In this document: positions 9,011 through 17,442 of the stretch, in pieces
Numbering within the stretch: the first letter of the stretch is position 1
How the letters are laid out: every line of letters starts with the position of its first letter
Source: Thiospirochaeta perfilievii
GTDB lineage: Bacteria > Spirochaetota > Spirochaetia > DSM-2461
Assembly: GCF_008329945.1 (NCBI RefSeq)
Contig: NZ_CP035807.1
Coordinates: forward strand, 3,472,001 to 3,536,000
Reading direction: 5' to 3'
DNA length: 64,000 nt
Program-made: the position numbers and the translations under genes
The notes under the pieces: model-generated
The model's input: the letters and a program-made list of their open reading frames with translations, nothing else
What the model was told of the DNA's origin: nothing
Database searches by the model: none

Positions 9011-9096
9011 GATAAGTTCTCCCTACGTTGGAATTATCCAAATCAGGTTAACGGGTTTAATCTCAGATCACAAAGAGTGAACACCCCGGAATTACC
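9011..9096 (-). promoter_or_regulatory. TPP riboswitch aptamer (thi box)
   Basis: On the minus strand the conserved thi-box parts occur in order: GGGGTG (9087-9082), CTGAGA, AACCCGTTAACCTGAT, TGGATAATTCCAACGTAGGGA. Flanks GGTAATTC (9096-9089) and GAACTTATC (9019-9011) can close P1 with one bulge and one wobble pair. P2 is GGGGTG/ACCC. This is the standard pyrophosphate- and pyrimidine-sensing fold of THI-element aptamers. It heads thiBPQ and is expected to lower expression when TPP is abundant. Confidence 0.95.
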
Positions 9097-9137
9097 TCAC
9101 ATTACATTTTTTTATAAATTAAGTAAACATATATCTA

Positions 9138-11350
9138 TCAAATTCTGAAACCAATAAAAAATGAGTGTTCAGCAATCTCTATATCATCTAAATATGTATT
9201 ATTAAGTGTATTATTGGAGAATATATCTTCAAATTCAAAATTTATACCAGCAAATATTGCAAAGTCATCCCATAACGGTAGAGCTAACTTTAAGCTTAAA
9301 TTTGGATGACTTCTTAAATATTCAATATTGTTTTTAGTATATAACAATCTGTTATTTAAGGAGAAGTCAGCTTCAGTATATAGACTTCCTAGTGGGATAT
9401 GAAGACCTAACCCTGCCCCAATACTAAAGGTCTCAATATTTTGTAGGTCCTTAGGTAATCCAACATATAGTAGATGATATAAAATACTAGATCCAAACTG
9501 ATAATCTATAAACTGTTCTTTAGTTGTATCATTGTACCTATAGTTAAAGTTTTTTATTCCATCTGTTGAGATATTTATTAATCCAATAGAGAGGCCTTTA
9601 ATATCCTTATTAATATTAATTAGACCTATTTGAGTTCCATATACATAGTCAGCTTTATTAACTAGGGATATCTGAGCACCATAAACATTATCTGCACTAT
9701 TATAAAGGGATGAAACTTGTATACCTTTAAACTGCTCCCCACTGTTAAATAAAGATGATATTTGCAAACCATTCATATTTTTAGACATATTAAAAAGTCC
9801 AGCTAATTGGATACCAGACGTATTTTTACTACGATTATAAAGACCTGTTAGCTGTATATTAAAACCGTGGGAGTTCCCTCCTATAAAGTTGTTTAGACCA
9901 GATAATTGAACAACATTTCCCTCAGTATCAGATCCTATATGGTTAAATAGACCAGAGCTTTGAAGTGTTACAGAGTCTGAACCATTACTTATCCAATTGT
10001 ATAGTCCTGAGATCTGTACTCCGTAGTTCTCAATATTCCCTCCAGTTGTATTAAATAGACCTGATAGTTGTAACCCGGAAAGATCTCCACCATTTACATT
10101 AAAGAGTGCTGAAATCTGGGCCCCAAAGGCATCATTGATAACCATACTACCTAGGGCAATTTGAAATCCATTAAGGGAACCTGCCTTAGAAAAAAGATTT
10201 ATATCACTTCTTAACTCACGTATATTATCCATTGTGGACCATCCAAAAACAGCTGTGGCTTCAGGAACATTTAAATCATACTCAATTTGATTACTTTTTC
10301 CTCCACGGATTACATTCTTCTCAGGTGTAAACTCTTTATAATTATTTAGTGTTAGGGGCTTACTATCACCAACGTAGAGGGTAATTTGTTGCTTATAATA
10401 TATCCCATCAACCTCTTTTATTACTGTATAAGTTGATGAAGGTACTGATATTCTAAGGGATGAACCATATTTTTTATTAACCTCACTAATTAGATTATCC
10501 TCCCTATCTCTGATAAAAAATCTACCAAAATCTTCATCAGCTAACTCAAGGCTGGACTCTGCATTTCTTAAATCTGTTAAAACGATATCTCCAGAGCCTG
10601 AGAGTCTAAAGTCATAGGATGCATGTTGTGCCCCAGCTTGTGTTGTTTCTGTCCTAGCTAGGGTCTCGTTGGAGGCGTAACTATAGGCCTCATGGAGTGA
10701 TACTTTACCATCTAGGGACGTATCTGCAGCTCCCCTAAGTGCAGATACAAGAAAATGGGTAAAAAATGATGCCTGAAGAGTATTTGACTCCTGGGCTGAC
10801 TCATCCTCTGCAGATGATGTGATAAATGCGTGTCCAGTTGTTTTTATAGACTCATCAACTAAAAATGCAGCACTGTGTTTACCACCTTTTAAAAGGGTAA
10901 ATGCCCCAGAGGAACAGGAGTCTAGAATTCCTATTTTAACATCAGCTGTTGTGTTCTCAAGATCCTGCTTTAAGGTTAAATATGAGTATAAATCATCTCT
11001 AATTAATAATCCCTCCTCTGTTGAGTGGCCAGAGTAGTAGAATACAAGTTCAGTTCTAGTTTTATCCCCATCAGACATTATTCTTTTTGTTAATCGGTCT
11101 AGGGATCTTTTAATAGTAGATAGGGTAGGGTTTAGAAGTAATATACTATCACTTTTCTCAATCCCACCAATATCCGAGAAAACTTCTGCTATCATTTTAG
11201 CATCGGACTCTGCGTATCTTAATATGGCTCTCTCATCCCCACCATCATTAACCCCAATAAGTATAGCGTACCTTTTTACTAAACGGTTCTCATTTGAATA
11301 AAGTGATATTGATAATAGAAGAAAAATTGCTATTCTTATTTTTTTATCAT
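9138..11350 (-). CDS. secreted caspase-fold peptidase with GLFN surface repeats; one-base frameshift at its start
   Basis: Caspase-like (C14) cysteine peptidase domain fused to a repeat domain. The open frame from ATG 11195 (685 residues) lacks the first caspase strand; the missing part, a signal-like IFLLLSISLYS and YAILIGVNDGG, is coded upstream in the same frame but without a start. ATG 11350 with an ideal AAAGGA site would supply it if the A7 run at 11339-11345 had eight A. The full protein would be 737 residues with dyad His109 (YYSGHS) and Cys146 (LDSCSSG), and an EF-hand-like loop DTSLDGKVSLHE at 210-221. About ten QxSGLFN-type repeats follow, then strands ending FFIGFRI, like an outer-membrane barrel. 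Last gene of a sigma/anti-sigma operon. Confidence 0.8.
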
Positions 11351-11353
11351 TTT

Positions 11354-12082
11354 TTATTCCTTTAATAGTGTTATAGTTTTAATATTGTATTTTGATGGCA
11401 GTTCTAAATCTGTTACAATTTTTCCCTGATCAATTTTTATATCAAGTGTTGCATTTCTTACAAAGGAGAAATCAAATGAGCTATTTGAAGTTACTAAGTA
11501 GAATTTCTCAAAGTAGGGGGCAGCATCTAGGGTATAAGAGGATGGAAGTGTTACCTCTTTACCAATATCAAGTTTAGTAGAGCTAAAGACCTCCTCTGGA
11601 TAGTGAAATGTTATATTGTTTAACCCATCAACAGAGAAGATAATCCCAAAATTGTCTGATGTCTTATATGTTATCTGTAGTTGATCATTCTCATAAACCC
11701 TATCTAGGTCTCTCAATTTTTCAATTTTATCCATATCTTTTAAATATATGTTAATCTGCTCAGAGCCCTTAAGTAGTATATCATCGCTATCTTTAGAGTC
11801 TGCTGTAGGAAGAATATTAAAAACAAGGATTAGGCATGCAGCAGCAGTTAATAGTCCTGTTACTACTTTTTTGGGGAATTTTACAATACTAGGGCTATTA
11901 TCTAATCTAGTTTTTGTCTCCTCTGCAAGTTCACTAATATTAAATTTTTCAAAGAAGTTTTTATTTGAGCTCTCAATGTAATCTAAATACTCTTTATCAC
12001 TCTCATTTAAATCTATCTTCTTGTTTTTTAAGTCATCCAGTTTATACTGCTCAAGGCGAAGGTTAAATTTCTTATCTGACAT
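11354..12082 (-). CDS. single-pass membrane protein, probable anti-sigma factor
   Basis: Probably holds the neighbouring ECF sigma factor inactive. 242 residues: a charged cytosolic N-terminal segment (1-73), one transmembrane helix (LLTAAACLILVFNILP, about 76-91) and an extracytoplasmic beta-rich domain. No zinc-binding HxxxCxxC motif is present, so it is not a ZAS-type anti-sigma; the assignment rests on position and topology. Its start is directly adjacent to the sigma stop (TAGATG), and its stop lies 3 bp before the ATG of the caspase gene, so the three are one transcript. Sensing by the outer domain is an inference. Confidence 0.65.
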   Translation of the reverse strand: MSDKKFNLRLEQYKLDDLKNKKIDLNESDKEYLDYIESSNKNFFEKFNISELAEETKTRLDNSPSIVKFPKKVVTGLLTAAACLILVFNILPTADSKDSDDILLKGSEQINIYLKDMDKIEKLRDLDRVYENDQLQITYKTSDNFGIIFSVDGLNNITFHYPEEVFSSTKLDIGKEVTLPSSYTLDAAPYFEKFYLVTSNSSFDFSFVRNATLDIKIDQGKIVTDLELPSKYNIKTITLLKE

Positions 12083-12568
12083 CTATTGCTCCTTTAATAG
12101 TAGAGACTTTTCTCTTAAATTTCTTAATCTTTTTCTAACTCCAGAGACAGAAAGGCCTACTTGGTTGGCTGTCTCCTCTAGTGTAAATCCATCAACATAG
12201 TGCAGAACTGCTATAGTTTTTGTAGAACTTTTCTCACTTTTGAATAATCGCTCTAAAAAATGATTTGTGAGAACTAATTTAGTAGGATCATCATAACTTG
12301 CAATTATTTGTAGGATCTCATCAGACTCACACTCAGGAGTGTTTTTCCTTTTTCTTATGATATTTAAGCAGGTATTTGTTGCTATTGTATATAAAAGACT
12401 TGATGGAGCATCCATAGTTAAATCATCCTTTTTTCTAATTAATTGAACAAAAACATCCTGCATCGCATCTGTAGCTTGCTCTTCATTTTTAAGCATTGTC
12501 TTACACCGTCTATAAACCATAGGTCCATATTTTTTGTACAATAATTCTATATCCATTTTCGATTCCAT
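12083..12568 (-). CDS. ECF-subfamily RNA polymerase sigma factor
   Basis: Alternative sigma factor of the sigma-70 ECF group. Region 2 spans YKKYGPMVYRRCKTMLKN to DAMQDVFVQLIRKK, with the A-x-x-A-x-Q-x-x-F pattern, and region 4 is FTLEETANQVGLSVSGVRKRLRNLREK, a clear helix-turn-helix. Length 161 is usual for ECF factors. It is the first gene of a three-gene operon with a membrane anti-sigma candidate and a caspase-fold protein. Many such loci are autoregulated; I did not see a confident GGAAC-type -35 upstream. A ribosome site AGAGG lies 10 nt before ATG 12568. Confidence 0.93.
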   Translation of the reverse strand: MESKMDIELLYKKYGPMVYRRCKTMLKNEEQATDAMQDVFVQLIRKKDDLTMDAPSSLLYTIATNTCLNIIRKRKNTPECESDEILQIIASYDDPTKLVLTNHFLERLFKSEKSSTKTIAVLHYVDGFTLEETANQVGLSVSGVRKRLRNLREKSLLLKEQ

Positions 12569-12659
12569 ATATGTAAAACCTCTACCTTATTAATATGTTA
12601 CTTTTTTAATTATTATATTCATTGGCAGACTAATGTAAATTAAGTTATATATTTTTATT

Positions 12660-12688
12660 TTGACACTTTTTGAATATTATTATATAAA
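12660..12688 (+). promoter_or_regulatory. sigma-70 type promoter for the MaoC pair
   Basis: TTGACA (12660-12665), 17-bp spacer, TATAAA (12683-12688), about 55 bp before the ribosome site and ATG at 12751. Confidence 0.6.
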
Positions 12689-12750
12689 AACATTTAATTT
12701 TTAAACTTTTTATTATATAGTTAATTATAAAATCTTTTAGGAGATGGGAA

Positions 12751-13191
12751 ATGGCATTAGATATGAGTTATAAGGGAAAAGAGTTTCCTTCTTATAGTTT
12801 CAAAGTAGAGCACTGCAAAATTAAAGAACTTTGTGGTGCAATTGGTGATAAGAATCCAATATATTTCGATTCAGAAGAGGCAAAAAAAGATGGGTATAAG
12901 GACAGTCCTGCACCTTTAACATTTGCTTCATTGATGAGTTTTTGGGGATACCCTGAGATCTGGAATAGAATGACTGAGATTGGTATTGATATTAAAAGGC
13001 TTCTTCATGCAAAAGAGGAGTATGAATATTTAGAACTAATTTATCCAGGTGATGAACTTACAGGTACTGTATCTGTGGACTCCTTAAGGGATGGAAAGAT
13101 GCAGATGGCTTGTTTTAAAACTACATTTAAACGGGGAAGTGAAGTTGTTTTAATTGCAAAAATGACTATTATGGTTCCACCGGCAAACTAG
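12751..13191 (+). CDS. MaoC-like dehydratase, structural (HadA-like) subunit
   Basis: Hot-dog fold subunit of a (3R)-hydroxyacyl-CoA or -ACP dehydratase. The region GAIGDKNPIYFDSEEAKKDG aligns with the hydratase 2 motif, but the catalytic histidine is replaced (NPIYF instead of NPIHx) and the downstream HGM is PLTFAS, so this chain is probably non-catalytic. The layout matches the MaoC_dehydrat_N domain, 146 residues. An AGGAGATGG site precedes ATG 12751. The next gene, 10 bp downstream, carries the intact active site, as in mycobacterial HadA/HadB heterodimers. Acyl substrate and carrier are unknown. Confidence 0.82.
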   Translation: MALDMSYKGKEFPSYSFKVEHCKIKELCGAIGDKNPIYFDSEEAKKDGYKDSPAPLTFASLMSFWGYPEIWNRMTEIGIDIKRLLHAKEEYEYLELIYPGDELTGTVSVDSLRDGKMQMACFKTTFKRGSEVVLIAKMTIMVPPAN

Positions 13192-13201
13192 GGAGAGTAA
13201 T

Positions 13202-13615
13202 ATGAGTTTAGATATAAATAAATTGAGTGTTGGAGATATTATCCCTGAAATTAAATTTGATGAAGTAACCCAGGTACAGCTTATTAAGTACGCTGGAGCT
13301 GCAGGAGATTTTAACCCAATACATACAGTCCCATCCTACGCTAAAGAGGCGGGTTTAGACGGTACAATTGCCCACGGTATGTTGATAATGGGTATGCTAG
13401 GAAAGCTTATATCAGATTGGTCTGGTATAAAACACGTAACAAAGTACGGTGTAAGTTTTAAGAGTAAAACTGTACCTGGTGATACTTTAATTGCAAAGGG
13501 TGAGATTAAGAAAATTACTCCAGGAGACGGGTTTTCTTTAGTTGATTGTAAGGTTTATATAGAAGATACATCTGGTGATGTAAAAGTTGATGGAAAGGTT
13601 ACAATAAAGCTATAA
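13202..13615 (+). CDS. MaoC-like dehydratase, catalytic (HadB-like) subunit
   Basis: (3R)-hydroxyacyl-CoA/ACP dehydratase or enoyl hydratase of the MaoC family. The hydratase 2 motif is intact: AGAAGDFNPIHTVPSYAKEAG with catalytic Asp and His, followed by IAHGMLIMG. 137 residues, a single hot-dog domain. GGGAG stands before ATG 13202. It is cotranscribed with the non-catalytic partner at 12751 and the two likely form one enzyme. A place in fatty acid synthesis or in (R)-specific beta-oxidation is equally possible; no other lipid gene is nearby. Confidence 0.85.
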   Translation: MSLDINKLSVGDIIPEIKFDEVTQVQLIKYAGAAGDFNPIHTVPSYAKEAGLDGTIAHGMLIMGMLGKLISDWSGIKHVTKYGVSFKSKTVPGDTLIAKGEIKKITPGDGFSLVDCKVYIEDTSGDVKVDGKVTIKL

Positions 13616-13616
13616 T

Positions 13617-14459
13617 TTATACTTCACCAAGAAGTAGTCTTGGGTTAATAGGCTCTTCATTTAGATGAATTTCAAAATGTAGATGAGGGCCTGTTGACTT
13701 ACCACTGTTCCCCGTAGTAGCAACTAAATCACCTTTTTTTAACTTATCTCCCACCTTTAAAATTACCCTGTTTAAGTGGTAGTAGTGGGATGAATACCCA
13801 TTGGGGTGTTTAATTATTAAATAATTCCCATAAAATTCAGAATAACCTATATTATTAATCTCTCCATCATAGGGGGATAGAACCTTAGTCCCTATAGATG
13901 CCCTAAAATCTAAACCAGAGTGGAACTCTGTATTCCCTGTATATGGATTCTCTCTATTTCCAAATTCTGATGTTATTATTGGACTGTTTAATGGACTTTT
14001 AAATGGAGTTACTAAAAAATTTAGTCTTTCCGTAGCAGAAAACCCTCTTCCCGGGTATAGTTTTATGTTTTTATTATTAAAATTAACTTCAACTATATTG
14101 GAATCTTTAAAAATCTTTTCAGTATATATCCCTGGACAGGTAGGAATATAGACGAATTTAAGACTTGGAAAAAAAAGTTTGTTTTCTAAGCTATTTAGGG
14201 TCGCTATGGAGTCGTAGCTTATATTAAATCTAGATGCAATAGAGAAAATAGTGTCTCCATTTTTAATAATATACTTATAAAATTGTGGTTGAACTATCTT
14301 TTTTCTCAATAATATTCTCTTATTATTCTCTTTGATATCAGCAACAACCTGTTTAAATAAGATATCACTATTTCTAGTTGAAATTTCTGGATATGAGAAA
14401 AGAGTAATTGAGTTTATTAGTGTTAGTAATATTAAAAAAATCTTATTTTTTAAAACCAA
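13617..14459 (-). CDS. LysM domain / M23 family metallopeptidase
   Basis: Exported peptidoglycan endopeptidase or divisome activator of the LytM type. Signal peptide (residues 1-22), a LysM module YIIKNGDTIFSIASRFNISY (about 68-110) that binds glycan, then an M23 domain beginning SEFGNRENPYTG. Zinc ligands are complete: HSGLD (His and Asp), HYYHLNR and GPHLHFEIH, so it should be catalytic. 280 residues. It overlaps the upstream membrane-protein gene by 17 bp. The stop nearly touches the convergent MaoC gene; no terminator is visible between them. Confidence 0.92.
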   Translation of the reverse strand: MVLKNKIFLILLTLINSITLFSYPEISTRNSDILFKQVVADIKENNKRILLRKKIVQPQFYKYIIKNGDTIFSIASRFNISYDSIATLNSLENKLFFPSLKFVYIPTCPGIYTEKIFKDSNIVEVNFNNKNIKLYPGRGFSATERLNFLVTPFKSPLNSPIITSEFGNRENPYTGNTEFHSGLDFRASIGTKVLSPYDGEINNIGYSEFYGNYLIIKHPNGYSSHYYHLNRVILKVGDKLKKGDLVATTGNSGKSTGPHLHFEIHLNEEPINPRLLLGEV

Positions 14460-14880
14460 ATTTTATAATCCCGTATATAAATAATAAAAAAGTTGTAGAT
14501 AAAACTCCAAGGAGTAATGAGCTACTATAGAGGTAAATAGTAAGTAAAATTGTAGATATTAAAAGAGCTATTTTGAATATCTTTGTAAAAAAAGGTATAA
14601 GGTATGTAGTTAAAAAATAAATAAAACCACCGCTTTTAATTACTGATACTATTTTAAATAGTATGTAGGATATTACTACTACTATAATTGTGATTTTTAC
14701 AAACTGGGAATAGCTAGCAGGGGATTTATCGGCTAAGAACCAAAGGGGGTAGACAACTAAAACCGATACACCAAAAACAAATAGTATAAAAAGTATAACT
14801 TTAAATCCTGTTAATATCGATTTACTCCCTTTTTCCAAAAGGCTTGAATACCCTACAACCATTTTTTTAATTAAATTCAT
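14443..14880 (-). CDS. hypothetical membrane protein
   Basis: Not recognised. 145 residues with four clear hydrophobic segments (around residues 26-48, 60-80, 86-115 as a longer span, 117-141) and positively charged ends (MNLIKKM, IIKFGFKK), so an integral inner-membrane protein. No catalytic motif. It lies between a PHP phosphatase gene (10 bp upstream) and the M23 peptidase gene, which it overlaps by 17 bp, so it is translated with the envelope peptidase and may act at the envelope. Confidence 0.7.
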   Translation of the reverse strand: MNLIKKMVVGYSSLLEKGSKSILTGFKVILFILFVFGVSVLVVYPLWFLADKSPASYSQFVKITIIVVVISYILFKIVSVIKSGGFIYFLTTYLIPFFTKIFKIALLISTILLTIYLYSSSLLLGVLSTTFLLFIYGIIKFGFKK

Positions 14881-14889
14881 CTGTAACTC

Positions 14890-15717
14890 CTATATAAAGT
14901 TGGATAAAAATATATCCGGAATACTTCTCTCTCCAGCACCAACACCTAAGACCCTGTCTTCAATATTTAGTCCATGGTAATCAGAACCACCTGAAACTAT
15001 AAGTTTAAGGTCTGAAGCAATTTTTTCAAACTTTGTACAATCCTTCTTACTGTTTCCACCGTGCCAAGCTTCAATTCCATCTAAGCCTAGACTTTTATAC
15101 CCTTTTAGGATCTCAGGAAGTTTACTCCAAGATATATATAGGGATTGGGGGTGGGCTATTACAGCTTTTCCCTCTGATTCGTGTATTAAATTTATTGCAT
15201 CCTTTAGCTCTAATGATCTTTTTGGGACAAAATAGGGGCAGCCTGGGGTTAAGTACTTTTTAAATGCCTCATTTTGATTTTTTGCATACCCATTATTTAC
15301 TAAAAATCTACTAAAGTGGGGCCTCGCAATAATTTCCCCTCCTGCAATACTTGTTAGATCATTATATGAAATATTGATTCCATCCTTATTCAGCAGATGA
15401 ATCATCTCTCTATTTCTCTCTATTCGATAATCTTGCAATTCATCTAAAGCTCTACTTAAAGCACCATCATTTTTTTTTAAACCAAGACCTAGAAGATGAA
15501 ACTCTCCTTTATATGGATATGTTATCTCAAGTTCCACACCTGGAATAAATGTTATATCACTTTCTATGGCAGCTTCTTTCCCATCTTTTAATCCAGATAG
15601 TGTGTCATGGTCTGTAATTGCAATAGCTTTTAAGCCAATCTCTTTTGCTTTTTGAATTAATTCTTTAGGAGTCAATGAACCATCGGAACAAGTTGTATGT
15701 GAATGTAAATCTATCAT
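14890..15717 (-). CDS. PHP-domain phosphoesterase (RNase AM / nucleoside bisphosphate phosphatase type)
   Basis: Metal-dependent phosphoesterase. Motif I DLHSHTTCSDGSLTP is at the N-terminus, then AITDHDTLSGL, PGVELEI, and later VIAHPQ and GSDYHGLN, which supply the trinuclear metal ligands. 275 residues matches the TrpH/YciV group, whose characterised members remove phosphate from 3',5'-nucleoside bisphosphates or trim RNA 5' ends. ATG 15717 lies 126 bp from the divergent cNMP-domain gene. It heads a minus-strand operon with the membrane protein and M23 peptidase. Substrate is not certain from sequence. Confidence 0.88.
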   Translation of the reverse strand: MIDLHSHTTCSDGSLTPKELIQKAKEIGLKAIAITDHDTLSGLKDGKEAAIESDITFIPGVELEITYPYKGEFHLLGLGLKKNDGALSRALDELQDYRIERNREMIHLLNKDGINISYNDLTSIAGGEIIARPHFSRFLVNNGYAKNQNEAFKKYLTPGCPYFVPKRSLELKDAINLIHESEGKAVIAHPQSLYISWSKLPEILKGYKSLGLDGIEAWHGGNSKKDCTKFEKIASDLKLIVSGGSDYHGLNIEDRVLGVGAGERSIPDIFLSNFI

Positions 15718-15791
15718 TGTATATAATTTACTTTTTATACAGTATATAATAAATAGTTATTTATGAATTTGTTTGTAATTTAATAAAGTTA

Positions 15792-15821
15792 TTGACAGTG
15801 TCATACCCCACCTTTTATTAT
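15792..15821 (+). promoter_or_regulatory. sigma-70 type promoter for the cNMP-domain genes
   Basis: TTGACA (15792-15797), 18-bp spacer, TATTAT (15816-15821). The ATG at 15844 is only 22 bp after the -10 box, with CAGGAG as ribosome site, so the 5' leader is very short. Confidence 0.65.
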
Positions 15822-15843
15822 TAAAATAGCTCCAGGAGATATA

Positions 15844-16800
15844 ATGGGAATTAAAACTGTTAAGTATAAATCAAACTCTATTGTCTATTTTAAAGGAGAT
15901 GCTCCTAATAGGGTTTATATTCTTAAAAAAGGTTCAATTGTAACAAAATCCAAGGATTTAAAGAGTAATGAAGATATATTAACAATGATCAAAGTAGGTG
16001 AATTTATTGGTGTTAAAAATGTTATTAGCAACCAACCTTACTCAGAAACAGTGTCTACTTTAACAGATTCCGAATTAGTTGTTTTTTACAAAGAGGATTT
16101 TGAAGCGTTTATACTAAGTAATAATAGAATTATGATGCAGACATTGGTTGTTTTTTCTAACCAATTGCGGAAAATTCATAAGGACATTAAAGAGTTAAAT
16201 GACCAAAAAGAGAGTAGTGTTCACTCTAGTAGTGATCCTGAAGAGAATTTATACGAGTTAGGTCGGTATTTTCTAAAACAACATAAGGTAGAACATGGTA
16301 ATTACTGTTTTAAAAAATATAATGAACTTTATCCTAATGGTAAGTATATTAATGATATAAAAACCGGATCATTAAACTCTGTTAGTAAAAAACAAGCAAG
16401 TAGTCCTCTCGGTGAGACAACTAAGGAAGATGATGAGGATATTGCCCTATTCTTCCAGGAAGGTGAGAACTATATGGCTGAAGAGAATTATGGAAAGGCC
16501 CATGAGTGTTTTTCTAAGGTTTTAGAATCTCAGGATGGTTATCACAAAGTAGATGCTCTCTATTTTAATGGAGCCTGTTTATATAAGCTTAAAAACTATA
16601 AGCAGTGTATTCAAAATTACTCAACGTTTTTATCTAAGCATAAGGATTATAACAAGATTAATGAGGTTATGTTCTATGTAGGTAGTTCGTATAAGGAGTT
16701 AGGAGATTTAGAGCAGTCTAAATTATTCTTAAAACAGGTTATGAAAAGGGCTGAAGGTACACCTTTGTCTCATCTTGCATTAAAGGAACTAAAGGGTTAA
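15844..16800 (+). CDS. cyclic-nucleotide-binding-domain protein with TPR repeats
   Basis: Probable signalling or scaffold protein. Residues 1-115 form a cNMP-binding beta-barrel (SIVYFKGDAPNRVYILKKGS, VGEFIGVKNVISNQPYSETV). The phosphate-binding cassette is degenerate: the usual GExxxxxxxxRSA arginine is absent, so nucleotide binding is doubtful. After a linker, tetratricopeptide-like helices appear (ALFFQEGENYMAEENYGKAH, YFNGACLYKLKNYKQCIQNY, about residues 195-310). No DNA-binding domain. It is followed after 6 bp by a Crp-like gene with an intact cassette, so the two may work as a pair. Confidence 0.8.
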   Translation: MGIKTVKYKSNSIVYFKGDAPNRVYILKKGSIVTKSKDLKSNEDILTMIKVGEFIGVKNVISNQPYSETVSTLTDSELVVFYKEDFEAFILSNNRIMMQTLVVFSNQLRKIHKDIKELNDQKESSVHSSSDPEENLYELGRYFLKQHKVEHGNYCFKKYNELYPNGKYINDIKTGSLNSVSKKQASSPLGETTKEDDEDIALFFQEGENYMAEENYGKAHECFSKVLESQDGYHKVDALYFNGACLYKLKNYKQCIQNYSTFLSKHKDYNKINEVMFYVGSSYKELGDLEQSKLFLKQVMKRAEGTPLSHLALKELKG

Positions 16801-16806
16801 TTATTA

Positions 16807-17442
16807 ATGGACATGTCAATATTTAAGAAATTTGAGGTTAGATACTCAGCTAATGAGATGATATTTTGTGAGTTCGAACCTGGTAACGAATTTTATTTAA
16901 TCCAAAGTGGTTCCGTTCGTGTTGTTAAAGTTATTAATGATGTTGAGAAAACCCTAGACGTTTTAAAAGCCGGAGAGTTTTTTGGAGAGATGGCAATTTT
17001 GGAAAATGCTCCTAGAAGTGCTTCCATTATAGCATATGAAGATTGTGTATTACTTGAATTTAATAAAAACAACTTTGAAATGTTAATGAAGGGGCAACCA
17101 CAGTTAGCATTTAATCTTTTAAAAATATTATCTAAAAGGATCTTTGATCAACGAAGGCGATTTATGACATTAACTATAGATGATCTTGAAGTTAAATTAT
17201 ACGATGTTTTATTAATGTTAATTGAGAAACAGACAAACTTTGGTGTTTTGCGACCAAATACTGTAATTGATGCAAATATAAGTGATATAGCCCATTGGGC
17301 TGGTATCCCCGAAAATGAGTGTAAATCAGTATTAGAAAAGATTGTTAGTAAGAATAAAATAGAGATTTTAAGGGATCAGATTGTTGTTAAAAAACCAGAT
17401 TCTTTAAAAAGAACAGTCTCCCAATATAGAAAGAGTAACTAG
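16807..17442 (+). CDS. Crp/Fnr-family transcriptional regulator
   Basis: cNMP-binding domain with the canonical cassette GEFFGEMAILENAPRSASI (about residues 57-76), a dimerisation helix (RRFMTLTIDDLEVKLYDVL) and a C-terminal winged-helix region (ISDIAHWAGIPENECKSVLEK). No cysteine cluster for an Fe-S centre, so not Fnr itself. 211 residues. It is cotranscribed with the degenerate cNMP/TPR gene. Its stop overlaps the convergent hypothetical gene by 4 bp. Effector (cAMP, c-di-GMP or other) and targets are unknown. Confidence 0.85.
   Translation: MDMSIFKKFEVRYSANEMIFCEFEPGNEFYLIQSGSVRVVKVINDVEKTLDVLKAGEFFGEMAILENAPRSASIIAYEDCVLLEFNKNNFEMLMKGQPQLAFNLLKILSKRIFDQRRRFMTLTIDDLEVKLYDVLLMLIEKQTNFGVLRPNTVIDANISDIAHWAGIPENECKSVLEKIVSKNKIEILRDQIVVKKPDSLKRTVSQYRKSN

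Noticed and set aside
9001..9100. Small plus-strand open frame across 8871-9080
   Set aside because: It lies antisense to thiB and the TPP riboswitch and has no start signal.
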